From assembly GCF_046159715.1 (NCBI RefSeq), contig NZ_JBJXCT010000020.1:1-12281 (forward strand): DNA of 12,281 bases, in the 5' to 3' direction. The DNA comes from Pampinifervens sp037481935. GTDB lineage: Bacteria > Aquificota > Aquificia > Aquificales > Aquificaceae. A program made the position numbers and the translations under genes. The notes under the pieces were generated by a model, which did not search any database, had not been told where the DNA came from, and was given only the letters and a program-made list of their open reading frames with translations. How positions within the stretch are numbered: the stretch's first letter is position 1; every line of letters starts with the position of its first letter. This document shows positions 1 through 6,611 of the stretch, piece by piece.

Positions 1-15
1 CATCTTAATCCTCCC
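1..15 (-). promoter_or_regulatory. Ribosome-binding site and ATG of a minus-strand gene at the window edge
   Basis: The reverse complement reads GGGAGGATTAAGATG: a strong Shine-Dalgarno (GGGAGG) six bases before an ATG at positions 3-1. Only the start codon lies inside the window, so the product is unknown. The GGGAG also forms the 3' arm of the hairpin at 11-35. A leader containing the hairpin would therefore hide its own ribosome-binding site. A loose minus-strand promoter is visible: TTGCAA (68-63), 17-nt spacer, TAAAAA (45-40). Confidence 0.45.
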
Positions 16-44
16 TATGGGTTTTCCATGGGGAGCTTTTTTTT
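11..44 (+). terminator. Rho-independent terminator-like hairpin with T run
   Basis: Arms at 11-20 (CTCCCTATGG) and 26-35 (CCATGGGGAG) pair over 10 bp, with one G-U wobble and a 5-nt GTTTT loop. A C and eight T residues follow (36-44). This is the classic form of an intrinsic terminator for a plus-strand gene lying left of the window. The alternative is that the hairpin acts in the leader of a minus-strand gene starting at position 3, because its second minus-strand arm contains that gene's apparent Shine-Dalgarno. Both uses are possible, and no upstream gene is visible to settle it. Confidence 0.55.
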
Positions 45-104
45 ACCATAATTTCTTATAACTTGCAACTCGGGTTAATATAATTCCCCCAAGAGCTCCA
101 ATAC

Positions 105-110
105 TATAAT
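105..110 (+). promoter_or_regulatory. -10 box of prmA promoter
   Basis: A perfect TATAAT ends 9 nt before the prmA ATG (120). With usual spacing, transcription would start near 117, leaving a leader of about 3 nt. No good -35 lies 16-18 nt upstream, and no Shine-Dalgarno precedes the ATG. A second TATAAT at 79-84 could give a longer leader but also lacks a convincing -35. Confidence 0.5.
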
Positions 111-119
111 TAAAAGCAT

Positions 120-845
120 ATGAAGACACACACTAAGTATGTCTACAGGTTGCAGCCGGAGGACTTCTACCAGTTCCTTTTAGAATACGGGAAGGGCGTG
201 GAGGTCCTTGCAGAGGGTGAATCCTTTGTGGAGTTTGCACTTTATGAACCCTATGAGGGTCTTGAGCCTGTAGAGGTTTTTGAGGTGGAAATAATACCGC
301 CGGAGAGAGCCTTCAGGGCAAAAAGGATAGGGAACATAATGGTTCTTCCCTCTTGGCTAAAGCCTGTGGTGGTGAGGCAGGGGGCTGCCTTTGGCACTGG
401 GCTTCATGCCACAACGCGCCTGTGTCTCCAGATGCTTCAGGAATACCTTCAACATGGCTGGTCTGTGCTGGACGTGGGAACTGGCACCGGTATACTGGCA
501 ATAGCCTCTAAGAGGCTCGGCGCTGGCAGGGTTCTTGCCATAGACACAGACCCGGTGGCTGTGGAAGAGTGCAGACACAACGCAGAGGAAAATTGCGTTG
601 AAGTTAACTGCGTGCAGGCTGGACCGGCGGATGTAAAGGAGAAGTTTGATATGCTTGTGGCAAACCTTGAGCTGGAAATATTTAAGAGAGAGATTCCACA
701 TATTAATAACCTATACACAAAGGTGGGCATATTCTCCGGTCTCTTTGGAAAAGAGGAACTTGAGGCCTTTCTTGAGTTTCTGGGGCTAAAGCCTGCTAAA
801 ATAAAGAAGCTGGAAAACTGGTATTGCGTGGTGGTAAGGCCATGA
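120..845 (+). CDS. prmA: Ribosomal protein L11 methyltransferase PrmA
   Basis: Cytoplasmic SAM-dependent enzyme that methylates ribosomal protein L11. At 241 aa it is shorter than the E. coli enzyme and close to the compact thermophile form. Visible marks are the PrmA-type segment GAAFGTGLHATT (residues 89-99 region), SAM motif I as VLDVGTGTGILAIA (116-129), an acidic ribose-binding end IDTD (141-144), and the catalytic-region motif VANLELEIF (180-188), where many PrmA proteins have N-I-L. The start is supported by the TATAAT box just upstream and by the absence of an in-frame upstream alternative. There is no Shine-Dalgarno, so translation is probably near-leaderless. It heads a three-gene operon; its stop overlaps the next start as ATGA. 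Confidence 0.9.
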   Translation: MKTHTKYVYRLQPEDFYQFLLEYGKGVEVLAEGESFVEFALYEPYEGLEPVEVFEVEIIPPERAFRAKRIGNIMVLPSWLKPVVVRQGAAFGTGLHATTRLCLQMLQEYLQHGWSVLDVGTGTGILAIASKRLGAGRVLAIDTDPVAVEECRHNAEENCVEVNCVQAGPADVKEKFDMLVANLELEIFKREIPHINNLYTKVGIFSGLFGKEELEAFLEFLGLKPAKIKKLENWYCVVVRP

Positions 846-2164
846 GATACAGATACAGGCTGGAGGACAGAAGGGAGAGAAGGACTGGCCTTATAAGGCT
901 AATAAGAAGGATTGCCCTTTTTGCCCTTCTTCTCATAATGTTTTACACTCTCTTTCTCTACACAGGGGGAAGACCGCAGATTTCTGAGGAAAGCCTCAAA
1001 TCCCTTTCACTTATACCACTCCAGAAAACCTTCAGGCTTGAGGCAGACAGACCAGTAAGAGAGTTAAGGCTCTACGCAGAACAGGATGGTCATAGAAAAG
1101 AAATATACGCGGCAAAGCTCTCTGAGCCTTCAAGGGAGGTTAGCTTCACACTTGACGCAAAAAGGGCAGGGCTCAAAGATGGAAGTGCAAAGATTTTTCT
1201 GGAGGTTTCCTCAGGCTTCCTTCAGGGAAGGAGCTACAGGCTTGATGCCCTTGTGGATACGGTGCCACCAAGGTTCAGAGTGCTTTCTTACACATCCTCA
1301 CCCCTTCTTGGAGGCACTGGTGCCATAAAGATAAAGGCAGAAGAAGAGGGCAGCGCCCATGTGAGCTTGGGAAACTTCCAGTATAGCCTTTATCCAGTGG
1401 GAGATGGCTATTACGTCGGGCTTTTCCCCCTCAGGATTGACCTTCCAGAGACAGGTAATCTCTCTGTAGTTTTTAAGGACAGGGCTGGGAATGCTGCCTT
1501 TCAGAATCTCAGCCTAAGAATAAGAGGAGCAATGTTTCGTGAGGACAGGATTAATCTTGACGATGGTTTTATAAACAGGGCAATTTATCCCCTTCTCGGG
1601 GAGGAGGGTAAGGGTCTTGAACCTCTTGAGGCCTTCAGAAAGGTGAACGAGGTGTGGAGGTCAAGGGATGTGGGAAAGCTTGCAGAGCTCGGAAAGAAGA
1701 GCGAACCGAGGGTTCTCTGGGAAGGTGCCTTCCTTCAGCTTCCTAACAGCAAGGTGTTCGCCACTTATGGAGATATAAGGCATTACTACTATCAGGGGCA
1801 GAAGGTGAGCGAGAGCAGACACATGGGTTTTGACTTTGCTTCTGTGGAGAGGGCACCTGTGCCGGCAAGCAATTCAGGTATTGTGGTTTTTACAGGCAAT
1901 CTTGGCATATACGGAAACACGGTGGTCATAGACCACGGTATGGGGCTTATGAGCCTTTATGGACATCTTTCTGAAGTTCATGTGAGGGAAGGACAATATG
2001 TGAAGAAGGGAGAAGTGATAGGAAGGACAGGGGCTACGGGCCTTGCTCTGGGAGACCACCTTCACTTTGGAGTGCTTTTGCAGGGCTATGAAGTGAACCC
2101 CATTGAGTGGCTTGACAGCAGGTGGATACGCAATAGCATTATGTCAGTTTTGGACGCAAAATGA
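842..2164 (+). CDS. Membrane-anchored M23 (LytM-type) peptidase
   Basis: A 440-aa protein with a basic N-terminus, one membrane segment (about residues 20-41), a long extracytoplasmic beta-rich region (about 60-230) and a C-terminal M23 zinc metallopeptidase domain (about 305-425). Zinc ligands are visible as H327 and D331 (HMGFD) and H408 of HLH (406-408); H375 in YGHLS and H406 fit the catalytic histidines. The catalytic set is complete, so it is probably an active peptidoglycan endopeptidase rather than a degenerate EnvC/NlpD-type activator. An alternative start at 824 would overlap prmA more. The ATG at 842 is preferred because it forms an ATGA overlap with the prmA stop and places the basic stretch directly before the membrane helix. 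Confidence 0.88.
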   Translation: MRYRYRLEDRRERRTGLIRLIRRIALFALLLIMFYTLFLYTGGRPQISEESLKSLSLIPLQKTFRLEADRPVRELRLYAEQDGHRKEIYAAKLSEPSREVSFTLDAKRAGLKDGSAKIFLEVSSGFLQGRSYRLDALVDTVPPRFRVLSYTSSPLLGGTGAIKIKAEEEGSAHVSLGNFQYSLYPVGDGYYVGLFPLRIDLPETGNLSVVFKDRAGNAAFQNLSLRIRGAMFREDRINLDDGFINRAIYPLLGEEGKGLEPLEAFRKVNEVWRSRDVGKLAELGKKSEPRVLWEGAFLQLPNSKVFATYGDIRHYYYQGQKVSESRHMGFDFASVERAPVPASNSGIVVFTGNLGIYGNTVVIDHGMGLMSLYGHLSEVHVREGQYVKKGEVIGRTGATGLALGDHLHFGVLLQGYEVNPIEWLDSRWIRNSIMSVLDAK

Positions 2165-2823
2165 GAAAAAAGTTAAAGCACCGCCTTTCTGTCCTTCTGG
2201 CACCCCTTGTAGCCTTCCTCCTCAGGCTAATCCACAAGACCATACGCTGGGAAAGGAGGATAGACTACGAACTGTATAAAGGGAAGATAATAGCCCTTCT
2301 GCACGGCAATGCCCTGGGTGTGGCTATGCTAGGGATAGACAGGGGCATATACGCTCTGGTGAGCAGGTTCAGGGATGGAGATATTGCGGAAAGGTTTCTC
2401 CTCAGTCTTGGTTACAGGGTGGTGAGGGGCTCAAGCGAGGAAGGAAAGCCTCAAAAGGGTGGTAGTGTTGGTTTGTTGAGGCTGATAAAACTCCTCAGAG
2501 ATGGTAACACGGTGGCTATAACCGTTGACGGACCAAAGGGTCCATACGGCAAGGCGAAGAGTGGTGTAATTCTCCTTGCCCGGAAGACTGGCGTGCCCAT
2601 AATCCCTGTATATGTGGAGCTCAGCTGGCGTATAAGGCTAAACACATGGGACAGGCTCACCATACCACTTCCCTTCTCAAGGGCAAGGGTAAAAATTGGC
2701 AATCCCATATGGGTGCTTCCTGAGGACAGCACAGAGTCTAAGAGGGAGGAGCTGGAAGAGGTCCTTTCTTTTCTCTCTTTGGGAAAAGCCTCTGAGAAAG
2801 CCATGGAGCTAAAAGAAAGCTGA
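2161..2823 (+). CDS. DUF374-type lysophospholipid/lipid A acyltransferase-like protein
   Basis: A 220-aa protein of the LPLAT-like superfamily, DUF374 (COG2121) branch, whose members are predicted membrane-associated acyltransferases of the cell envelope. It starts with a basic amphipathic or membrane stretch (residues 1-25). Family motifs follow: HGNALG (48-53, carrying the acceptor-site His), SRFRDG (68-73), VRGSSE (88-93) and VDGPKGP (122-128). The exact acyl donor and acceptor cannot be told from sequence. The ATG overlaps the peptidase stop as ATGA, with no Shine-Dalgarno, so translation is probably coupled. Its last 28 codons overlap khtU on the other strand (2738-2823). Confidence 0.85.
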   Translation: MRKKLKHRLSVLLAPLVAFLLRLIHKTIRWERRIDYELYKGKIIALLHGNALGVAMLGIDRGIYALVSRFRDGDIAERFLLSLGYRVVRGSSEEGKPQKGGSVGLLRLIKLLRDGNTVAITVDGPKGPYGKAKSGVILLARKTGVPIIPVYVELSWRIRLNTWDRLTIPLPFSRARVKIGNPIWVLPEDSTESKREELEEVLSFLSLGKASEKAMELKES

Positions 2824-3907
2824 AACTGCCCACAAGGGCAGTAAAGAGAACAAGCAGAAAGGCGAGAGACTGAACGGGCTGATAGAAGCTGGCAAATATC
2901 ACAGAAAACTCCCCCCTCTGAAGGAAGGAAAGAGCAGCCCTGACTGCCACCCTCTTACTGAGCCCATAGGAGATTGCTCCCCAGTATGTGGAAATTAGCT
3001 TGAAAAGTAGCGAGAAAGGGAGTAAAAGGGCAAGAAGCCACAGGTCAAAGTCAAGGCTTAGCTTTGCATGGAAGGTGAACATAAAGAAGAAAACTCCCAC
3101 AGACAGGTCCTTCAGGTCAGAAAGGGATTTTTCTATTACATGAAAAACCCTGCTCTTTTCTGGAACAAGAACCCCCAGCATGAAGGCTATGAGAGCATCA
3201 GAAAGTCCAAACTTCAGGCTAAAGCCCGCAGACAGGAGCAGAAAACCAAGAACCATGAAGGGTATCAGATTCTCATCCACCTTTCTGTCCACAAGGTCAA
3301 AAAGCCTTTCAGAAGGACTTCTTATAAGATAGAAAAGGAAGAATAACATTAGCACCGCGAGGATTCCTCTTGAAAGGCTTATCACATCCGGGTCCCCACT
3401 CAGAGTAAAGCCAGTAAGCATGGAGAGCAGAACTATGCTCACCAGGTCCTCAAATATGAGAACACCAATAAGGAGCTCAGCTTCAGGGTTTACAAGCCTC
3501 TTGTAGTCCATGAGAAGTTTTGCAGTTATGGCGGTGCTGCTGGGATAGAGCACTGCACCCATAACCAGTGAGAAAAGAAAATCTTTGCTGAAAAGGTAGG
3601 AAAGGAAAAAGACGGGCAGAAAGTTGATAAGAAGGTCAAAAAGCCCTGGCCTGAGCACCCTTTTCATACCTGCCAGTCTCTCAAAGGAGTATTCAAGCCC
3701 TATGAAAAATAACAAGAGTATGACCGCAGAGTATTCAAATATAAGGAGCACCCCCTCCGCCCTGTGTGGTAGAAAAAACTTGCCCAGAAGCCCAGCAAGC
3801 ATGAAAGATGCTATGTAGGGAACCCTTAACTTTGAGAGGAGAAAGGCGGAAAAAAACAGTAGCAGGAAAACTCCCCCTGCCAGCATAAAATCCTGTGGAT
3901 TGTGCAT
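2738..3907 (-). CDS. khtU: KhtU-type K+(NH4+)/H+ antiporter, CPA2 membrane subunit
   Basis: A 389-aa, almost wholly hydrophobic protein with about 12 membrane segments, of the Na+/H+-exchanger (CPA2, KefB-like) fold. Visible family features are the early segment around PYIASFMLAGLLGKFFLPH, the FFIGLEYSFERL stretch, the YPSSTAITAKLL region, and LLIGVLIFEDLVSIVLL with the acidic pair expected in the ion path. It lacks a cytoplasmic RCK_N domain, as in Bacillus KhtU, which works with the separate regulator KhtT; that regulator is encoded 1 nt upstream here. It probably expels K+ (or NH4+) in exchange for protons. The C-terminal tail after the last membrane segment is encoded antiparallel to the acyltransferase gene end. 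Confidence 0.85.
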   Translation of the reverse strand: MHNPQDFMLAGGVFLLLFFSAFLLSKLRVPYIASFMLAGLLGKFFLPHRAEGVLLIFEYSAVILLLFFIGLEYSFERLAGMKRVLRPGLFDLLINFLPVFFLSYLFSKDFLFSLVMGAVLYPSSTAITAKLLMDYKRLVNPEAELLIGVLIFEDLVSIVLLSMLTGFTLSGDPDVISLSRGILAVLMLFFLFYLIRSPSERLFDLVDRKVDENLIPFMVLGFLLLSAGFSLKFGLSDALIAFMLGVLVPEKSRVFHVIEKSLSDLKDLSVGVFFFMFTFHAKLSLDFDLWLLALLLPFSLLFKLISTYWGAISYGLSKRVAVRAALSFLQRGEFSVIFASFYQPVQSLAFLLVLFTALVGSFSFLLAPWLSQRLFPKREKKGPLPAPPS

Positions 3908-3908
3908 C

Positions 3909-4394
3909 TTACGTGCTACACCTTCCGCAGAGTTCTAAAAGGTGGTTTATCTGAGGGCGGGTGCCCACCACGATGAGGATATCCCCAAGCTCTATCCTTT
4001 CCTTATAAGGGTCTGGGCTGGGTATGATTCTTCCCTTTCTGTCTATGGCTATGACTGATACACCCGTCGTTCTCCTTATCTGAAGCTCAGCTATGGTCTT
4101 GTTTACAAAGTTTGACCCGGTCTCTATCCTTACCCACTCCATCACCACCTCTTTTAGAATAAGCTCCATCTTGTCCGCCTTGATGGGTTGGTATAGGGCT
4201 CCTGCAAGCAGGAAACCCAGCTCCTTTGCCTCCTCTTCCGTAAGGTCAAAAACGCAGGCAGTTTCCTCCTCCTCCATCAGGTATATTTCCCTCTTGCCTG
4301 TGTTGTATATGACCAGCACGAGCTCCCTACCCTCTCTGAGGCTCATGGAATACTTCTTGCCTATGCCTGGAAGGTCTGTCTCCCTTATCTCCAT
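3909..4394 (-). CDS. khtT: KhtT-type RCK_C regulatory subunit of the antiporter
   Basis: A 161-aa soluble protein. The N-terminus (METRETDLPGIGKKY-like; the sequence reads MEIRETDLPGIGKKY) closely resembles the start of Bacillus KhtT/AmhM. The small N-terminal domain (about 1-65) is followed by an RCK_C/TrkA_C domain (about 80-156) with GSNFVNKTIAELQIRR, GVSVIAIDR and the GD-I-LIVVGTRPQI strand. In Bacillus this subunit gates KhtU and its RCK_C domain binds cyclic di-AMP; whether that holds here is not shown. The stop lies 1 nt before the khtU start, implying one transcript. A TAAAAT motif (4406-4401), made partly from the hspR stop codon, sits 6 nt upstream of the ATG and could be an internal promoter, but no -35 is evident. 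Confidence 0.87.
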   Translation of the reverse strand: MEIRETDLPGIGKKYSMSLREGRELVLVIYNTGKREIYLMEEEETACVFDLTEEEAKELGFLLAGALYQPIKADKMELILKEVVMEWVRIETGSNFVNKTIAELQIRRTTGVSVIAIDRKGRIIPSPDPYKERIELGDILIVVGTRPQINHLLELCGRCST

Positions 4395-4403
4395 AGAGTT
4401 ATT

Positions 4404-4787
4404 TTACTGCTTCTTTATTGACTTGAGTATGTCTCTCCTCTCTGCCAGGACTATGGACTTTATGTTTTCATCCTTCTGGTAAAGCTCTGAAACTTCCCTC
4501 TGTATGAACTCTATGAGCTTCTGCACCTGTGTTTCAAGCTCTTCCATCTGCTCCTTCATGCGGAGGATTATGTCAATACCTGCGAGGTTTACTCCAAGGT
4601 CCCTGCTGAGTGTGAGAATGAACTCAAGCCTTTCTATGTCTTCTTCCGTGTAATACCTTGTCCTGCCCTTGCTCCTTGTGGGCTTTATGAGGCCTTCCCT
4701 TTCGTAAAGCCTGAGTGTCTGTGGATGTATGTTGAACATGCTGGCAACAACTCCTATGGTGTAGAGTCTGGTTTTTTCCTTCTTCAT
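4404..4787 (-). CDS. hspR: MerR-family heat-shock repressor HspR
   Basis: A 127-aa MerR-family regulator. The winged helix-turn-helix spans about residues 8-75: IGVVASMFNIHPQTLRLYER, then GLIKPTRSKGRTRYYTEEDIERL, and the HspR-typical VNLAGIDIILRM. A long coiled coil (about 75-125) follows for dimerisation. HPQTLRLYE and NLAGI separate HspR from metal- or drug-sensing MerR proteins; no sensor cysteines are visible. HspR represses chaperone operons with DnaK as co-repressor in actinobacteria and Helicobacter. The start overlaps the dnaJ stop as ATGA, the usual dnaJ-hspR order. No consensus HspR operator (CTTGAGT-N7-ACTCAAG) was found in the window, so its target here may differ. Confidence 0.88.
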   Translation of the reverse strand: MKKEKTRLYTIGVVASMFNIHPQTLRLYEREGLIKPTRSKGRTRYYTEEDIERLEFILTLSRDLGVNLAGIDIILRMKEQMEELETQVQKLIEFIQREVSELYQKDENIKSIVLAERRDILKSIKKQ

Positions 4788-5923
4788 GCCTGCCTCTCCC
4801 TTATGCGTTCTGGCTCAGGTAGAAGTCTGTCAAGTTCTTCAAGGAGTTGTTTTATCTTCTTCCCATCGCCAAAAAGCTTGTCCATAAAACCCAGCTTTGG
4901 AACATCTATGTGAACCCTCACAAAGAGGTCTCCTCTACCCTCTGACATTAGCCTTGGCATTCCATAGCCTTCGACCCTGATGGTGTCTCCTTCCCTCACG
5001 CCTGCGGGAACTTTCACCCTGACTGTGTTACCCTCAAGGGTTGGCACATCAAGCTCTGCCCCAAGGACCGCCTCTGTGAGCTTTATGTTCACATCCACAT
5101 AAAGGTTGTTACCCCTCCTCTCAAATACAGGATGGGGCTTTATCCTGACGGTTATGATGAGGTCCCCGGGTGGTCCTCCAAACATGCCTGCATTGCCCTT
5201 CCCTTCCGCAAGTATCTTGCTGCCAGTATCTACGCCCGGAGGAATCTTTACCTTCACTTCCTCTCTCTGGGGGAGGGTGCCCCTACCCCTGCACTTGGGG
5301 CAGGTCTCTCTTATTACACCCTCACCTCTGCAGGTGGGGCATGTCTGGGCTATGGTCATGAAAAACTGCCTCTGAACTACCTCACCCCTTCCACCACATG
5401 TGGGGCATACCTTCTCACCCTTGCTCCTGTCGTATCCGCTTCCTCCACAGGCATCACAGGCAACTTCCCTAACAAGTGGTATGCTCACCACAGTGCCTCT
5501 GTAAGCCTCTTCAAGGCTGAGGTCAACTGTATGGTATATGTCTTCACCCTTCGCAGGTCTTCTCTGCTCACGCCTTCTGCCCCTTGTGGCCCTTTCAAAG
5601 ATGTCTTCAAAGCCAAAGCCCCTGAAGAGCTCCTCAAAGAGGTCGCCCACATTCTGGAAGACCACATCCTGGTATTGCTCAGCACCCTGTGCGGTAAAGG
5701 CAGAGTGTCCATACTGGTCGTAGAGCTTTCTCTTTTCCGGGTCTGATAGCACCTGATAGGCTTCGTTTATTTCCTTGAACTTTTCCTGAGCGTCGGGGTC
5801 TTTGTTAAAGTCTGGGTGATACTTTCTGGCAAGCCTGCGGTAGGCTTTCTTAATCTCCTCCTGCGTTGCGTTCCTTGGAACGCCCAGCACCTCGTAATAA
5901 TCCCTCTTTGCTGACTGAGCCAT
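4784..5923 (-). CDS. dnaJ: Chaperone protein DnaJ (Hsp40)
   Basis: A 379-aa class I J-protein that stimulates DnaK ATPase and delivers unfolded clients. The J domain (residues 8-72) carries the HPD tripeptide at 36-38. The linker (73-130) is only modestly rich in Gly/Phe (FRGFGFEDIF) and contains a basic RGRRREQRR run. Four CxxCxGxG zinc motifs start at C156, C173, C195 and C208, followed by the C-terminal substrate-binding domains. Length and architecture are complete. The ATG has no Shine-Dalgarno, and a promoter -10 sits 8 nt upstream, suggesting a near-leaderless start. It is the head gene or second gene of the unit that continues with hspR, khtT and khtU. Confidence 0.95.
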   Translation of the reverse strand: MAQSAKRDYYEVLGVPRNATQEEIKKAYRRLARKYHPDFNKDPDAQEKFKEINEAYQVLSDPEKRKLYDQYGHSAFTAQGAEQYQDVVFQNVGDLFEELFRGFGFEDIFERATRGRRREQRRPAKGEDIYHTVDLSLEEAYRGTVVSIPLVREVACDACGGSGYDRSKGEKVCPTCGGRGEVVQRQFFMTIAQTCPTCRGEGVIRETCPKCRGRGTLPQREEVKVKIPPGVDTGSKILAEGKGNAGMFGGPPGDLIITVRIKPHPVFERRGNNLYVDVNIKLTEAVLGAELDVPTLEGNTVRVKVPAGVREGDTIRVEGYGMPRLMSEGRGDLFVRVHIDVPKLGFMDKLFGDGKKIKQLLEELDRLLPEPERIRERQA

Positions 5924-5931
5924 GTTAAAAG

Positions 5932-5959
5932 ATTTTAGTCAACTTTTGTCAAATTTCAA
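5932..5959 (-). promoter_or_regulatory. dnaJ promoter with TTGAC direct repeats
   Basis: On the minus strand a -35 TTGAAA (5959-5954), a 16-nt spacer and a -10 TAAAAT (5937-5932) match a vegetative promoter well. Transcription would begin about 2 nt before the dnaJ ATG. The -35 overlaps the TGA stop of the upstream methyltransferase gene. The spacer contains two TTGAC copies (5952-5948 and 5942-5938) exactly 10 bp apart, one helical turn, which could be a regulator site. No inverted HspR consensus is present. Confidence 0.6.
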
Positions 5960-6594
5960 GGGGTAGCGGATATACAGAAAAAACCGCCCTTCTCATAAAG
6001 TCCATTCCTTATTTCCCTGCTTCTTACTGGCTTTGTGTCCTGTGGTTCTTCAAAAAGAGTGGTCAAAACTCCTGAGATTTTAAAGCCACTTCTTGAAAGC
6101 ATATTTCTTATCTCCTCAAAGGAGTAGAACCTTGCCACAGAGTAAAGTGGATGCCCTTGCTCAGCCTTCTGCCTGTAAAAATCTGCCCATGGACTTTCAG
6201 AAAGCACAAGACCAAGAAGGAGTATGCCACTGTCTTTTAGCACTCGCCTCGCCTCCAGAAGAGCCTCAAGGGGCTTTTCAAAAAAGCACAGGGAAACCAC
6301 TATAAGGACAGCGTGGAAAGTTCTGTCCCTGAAAGGCAGTTTCTCCGCACCCGCTCTGACCACCCTTACACCCCTCTCTTTTGCCTTCTTCAGAAGATTC
6401 AGAGAGGTATCAACACCATACTGAACTCCAAGAGCCTGTGCAAACCTACCACTGCCCACACCCACCTCAAGAGAGGGGCCATCTGAAAGAAAGAGCTTTT
6501 TAAGGCACTCCACCTCAAGGCTAAAGACAGAGCTTCCAAAAGGAAGGTCGTACCAGCTGTCATACCTTTCTGAATAAAGGTCAAATAGGTGCAT
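5956..6594 (-). CDS. Class I SAM-dependent methyltransferase
   Basis: A 212-aa protein of the Methyltransf_11 (UbiE-like) type. The N-terminus (FDLYSERYDSWYDLPFG, residues 4-20) matches the usual lead-in of this group. SAM motif I is LEVGVGSGRFA (42-52), the acidic residue after strand 2 is D62 in VDTS, AEKLPF (83-88) corresponds to motif II, and the post-motif stretch EALLEARRVLKDSGILLLG ends the core fold. The substrate cannot be told; candidates are a small metabolite or quinone-type acceptor. It starts 17 bp from the divergent gatA and ends 32 nt before dnaJ, whose promoter overlaps its stop. There is no Shine-Dalgarno before the ATG. Confidence 0.8.
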   Translation of the reverse strand: MHLFDLYSERYDSWYDLPFGSSVFSLEVECLKKLFLSDGPSLEVGVGSGRFAQALGVQYGVDTSLNLLKKAKERGVRVVRAGAEKLPFRDRTFHAVLIVVSLCFFEKPLEALLEARRVLKDSGILLLGLVLSESPWADFYRQKAEQGHPLYSVARFYSFEEIRNMLSRSGFKISGVLTTLFEEPQDTKPVRSREIRNGLYEKGGFFCISATP

Positions 6595-6601
6595 ATGATA
6601 A

Positions 6602-6607
6602 ACTATA
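6602..6607 (-). promoter_or_regulatory. -10 box for the methyltransferase gene, in the gatA divergent gap
   Basis: TATAGT on the minus strand ends 7 nt before the methyltransferase ATG; a poor -35 (CAGACT) lies 17 nt upstream, inside gatA codons. The leader would be about 1 nt. On the plus strand the same 17-bp gap and its flank offer TATGAT (6594-6599) as a -10 for gatA, so the two promoters would overlap each other and both genes' first codons. Confidence 0.35.
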
Positions 6608-6611
6608 AATC

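Noticed and set aside
824..841. Upstream ATG extending the M23 peptidase by 6 residues
   Set aside because: The ATG at 842 forms an ATGA overlap with the prmA stop, as at the next junction of the operon.
2826..2841. Perfect 6-bp hairpin CTGCCC-ACAA-GGGCAG just after the acyltransferase stop
   Set aside because: No T run follows on the plus strand, and it lies in khtU coding sequence, so a terminator call is not supported.
4610..4637. Possible HspR operator half-sites (CTGAGT and ACTCAAG) inside hspR
   Set aside because: The left half is imperfect and the spacing is not 7 nt; the match falls in coding sequence and looks like chance.
5132..5746. Long open frame (204 codons) antisense to dnaJ
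   Set aside because: It mirrors the zinc-finger and linker coding of a clearly real dnaJ; its cysteine- and proline-rich product resembles no family.
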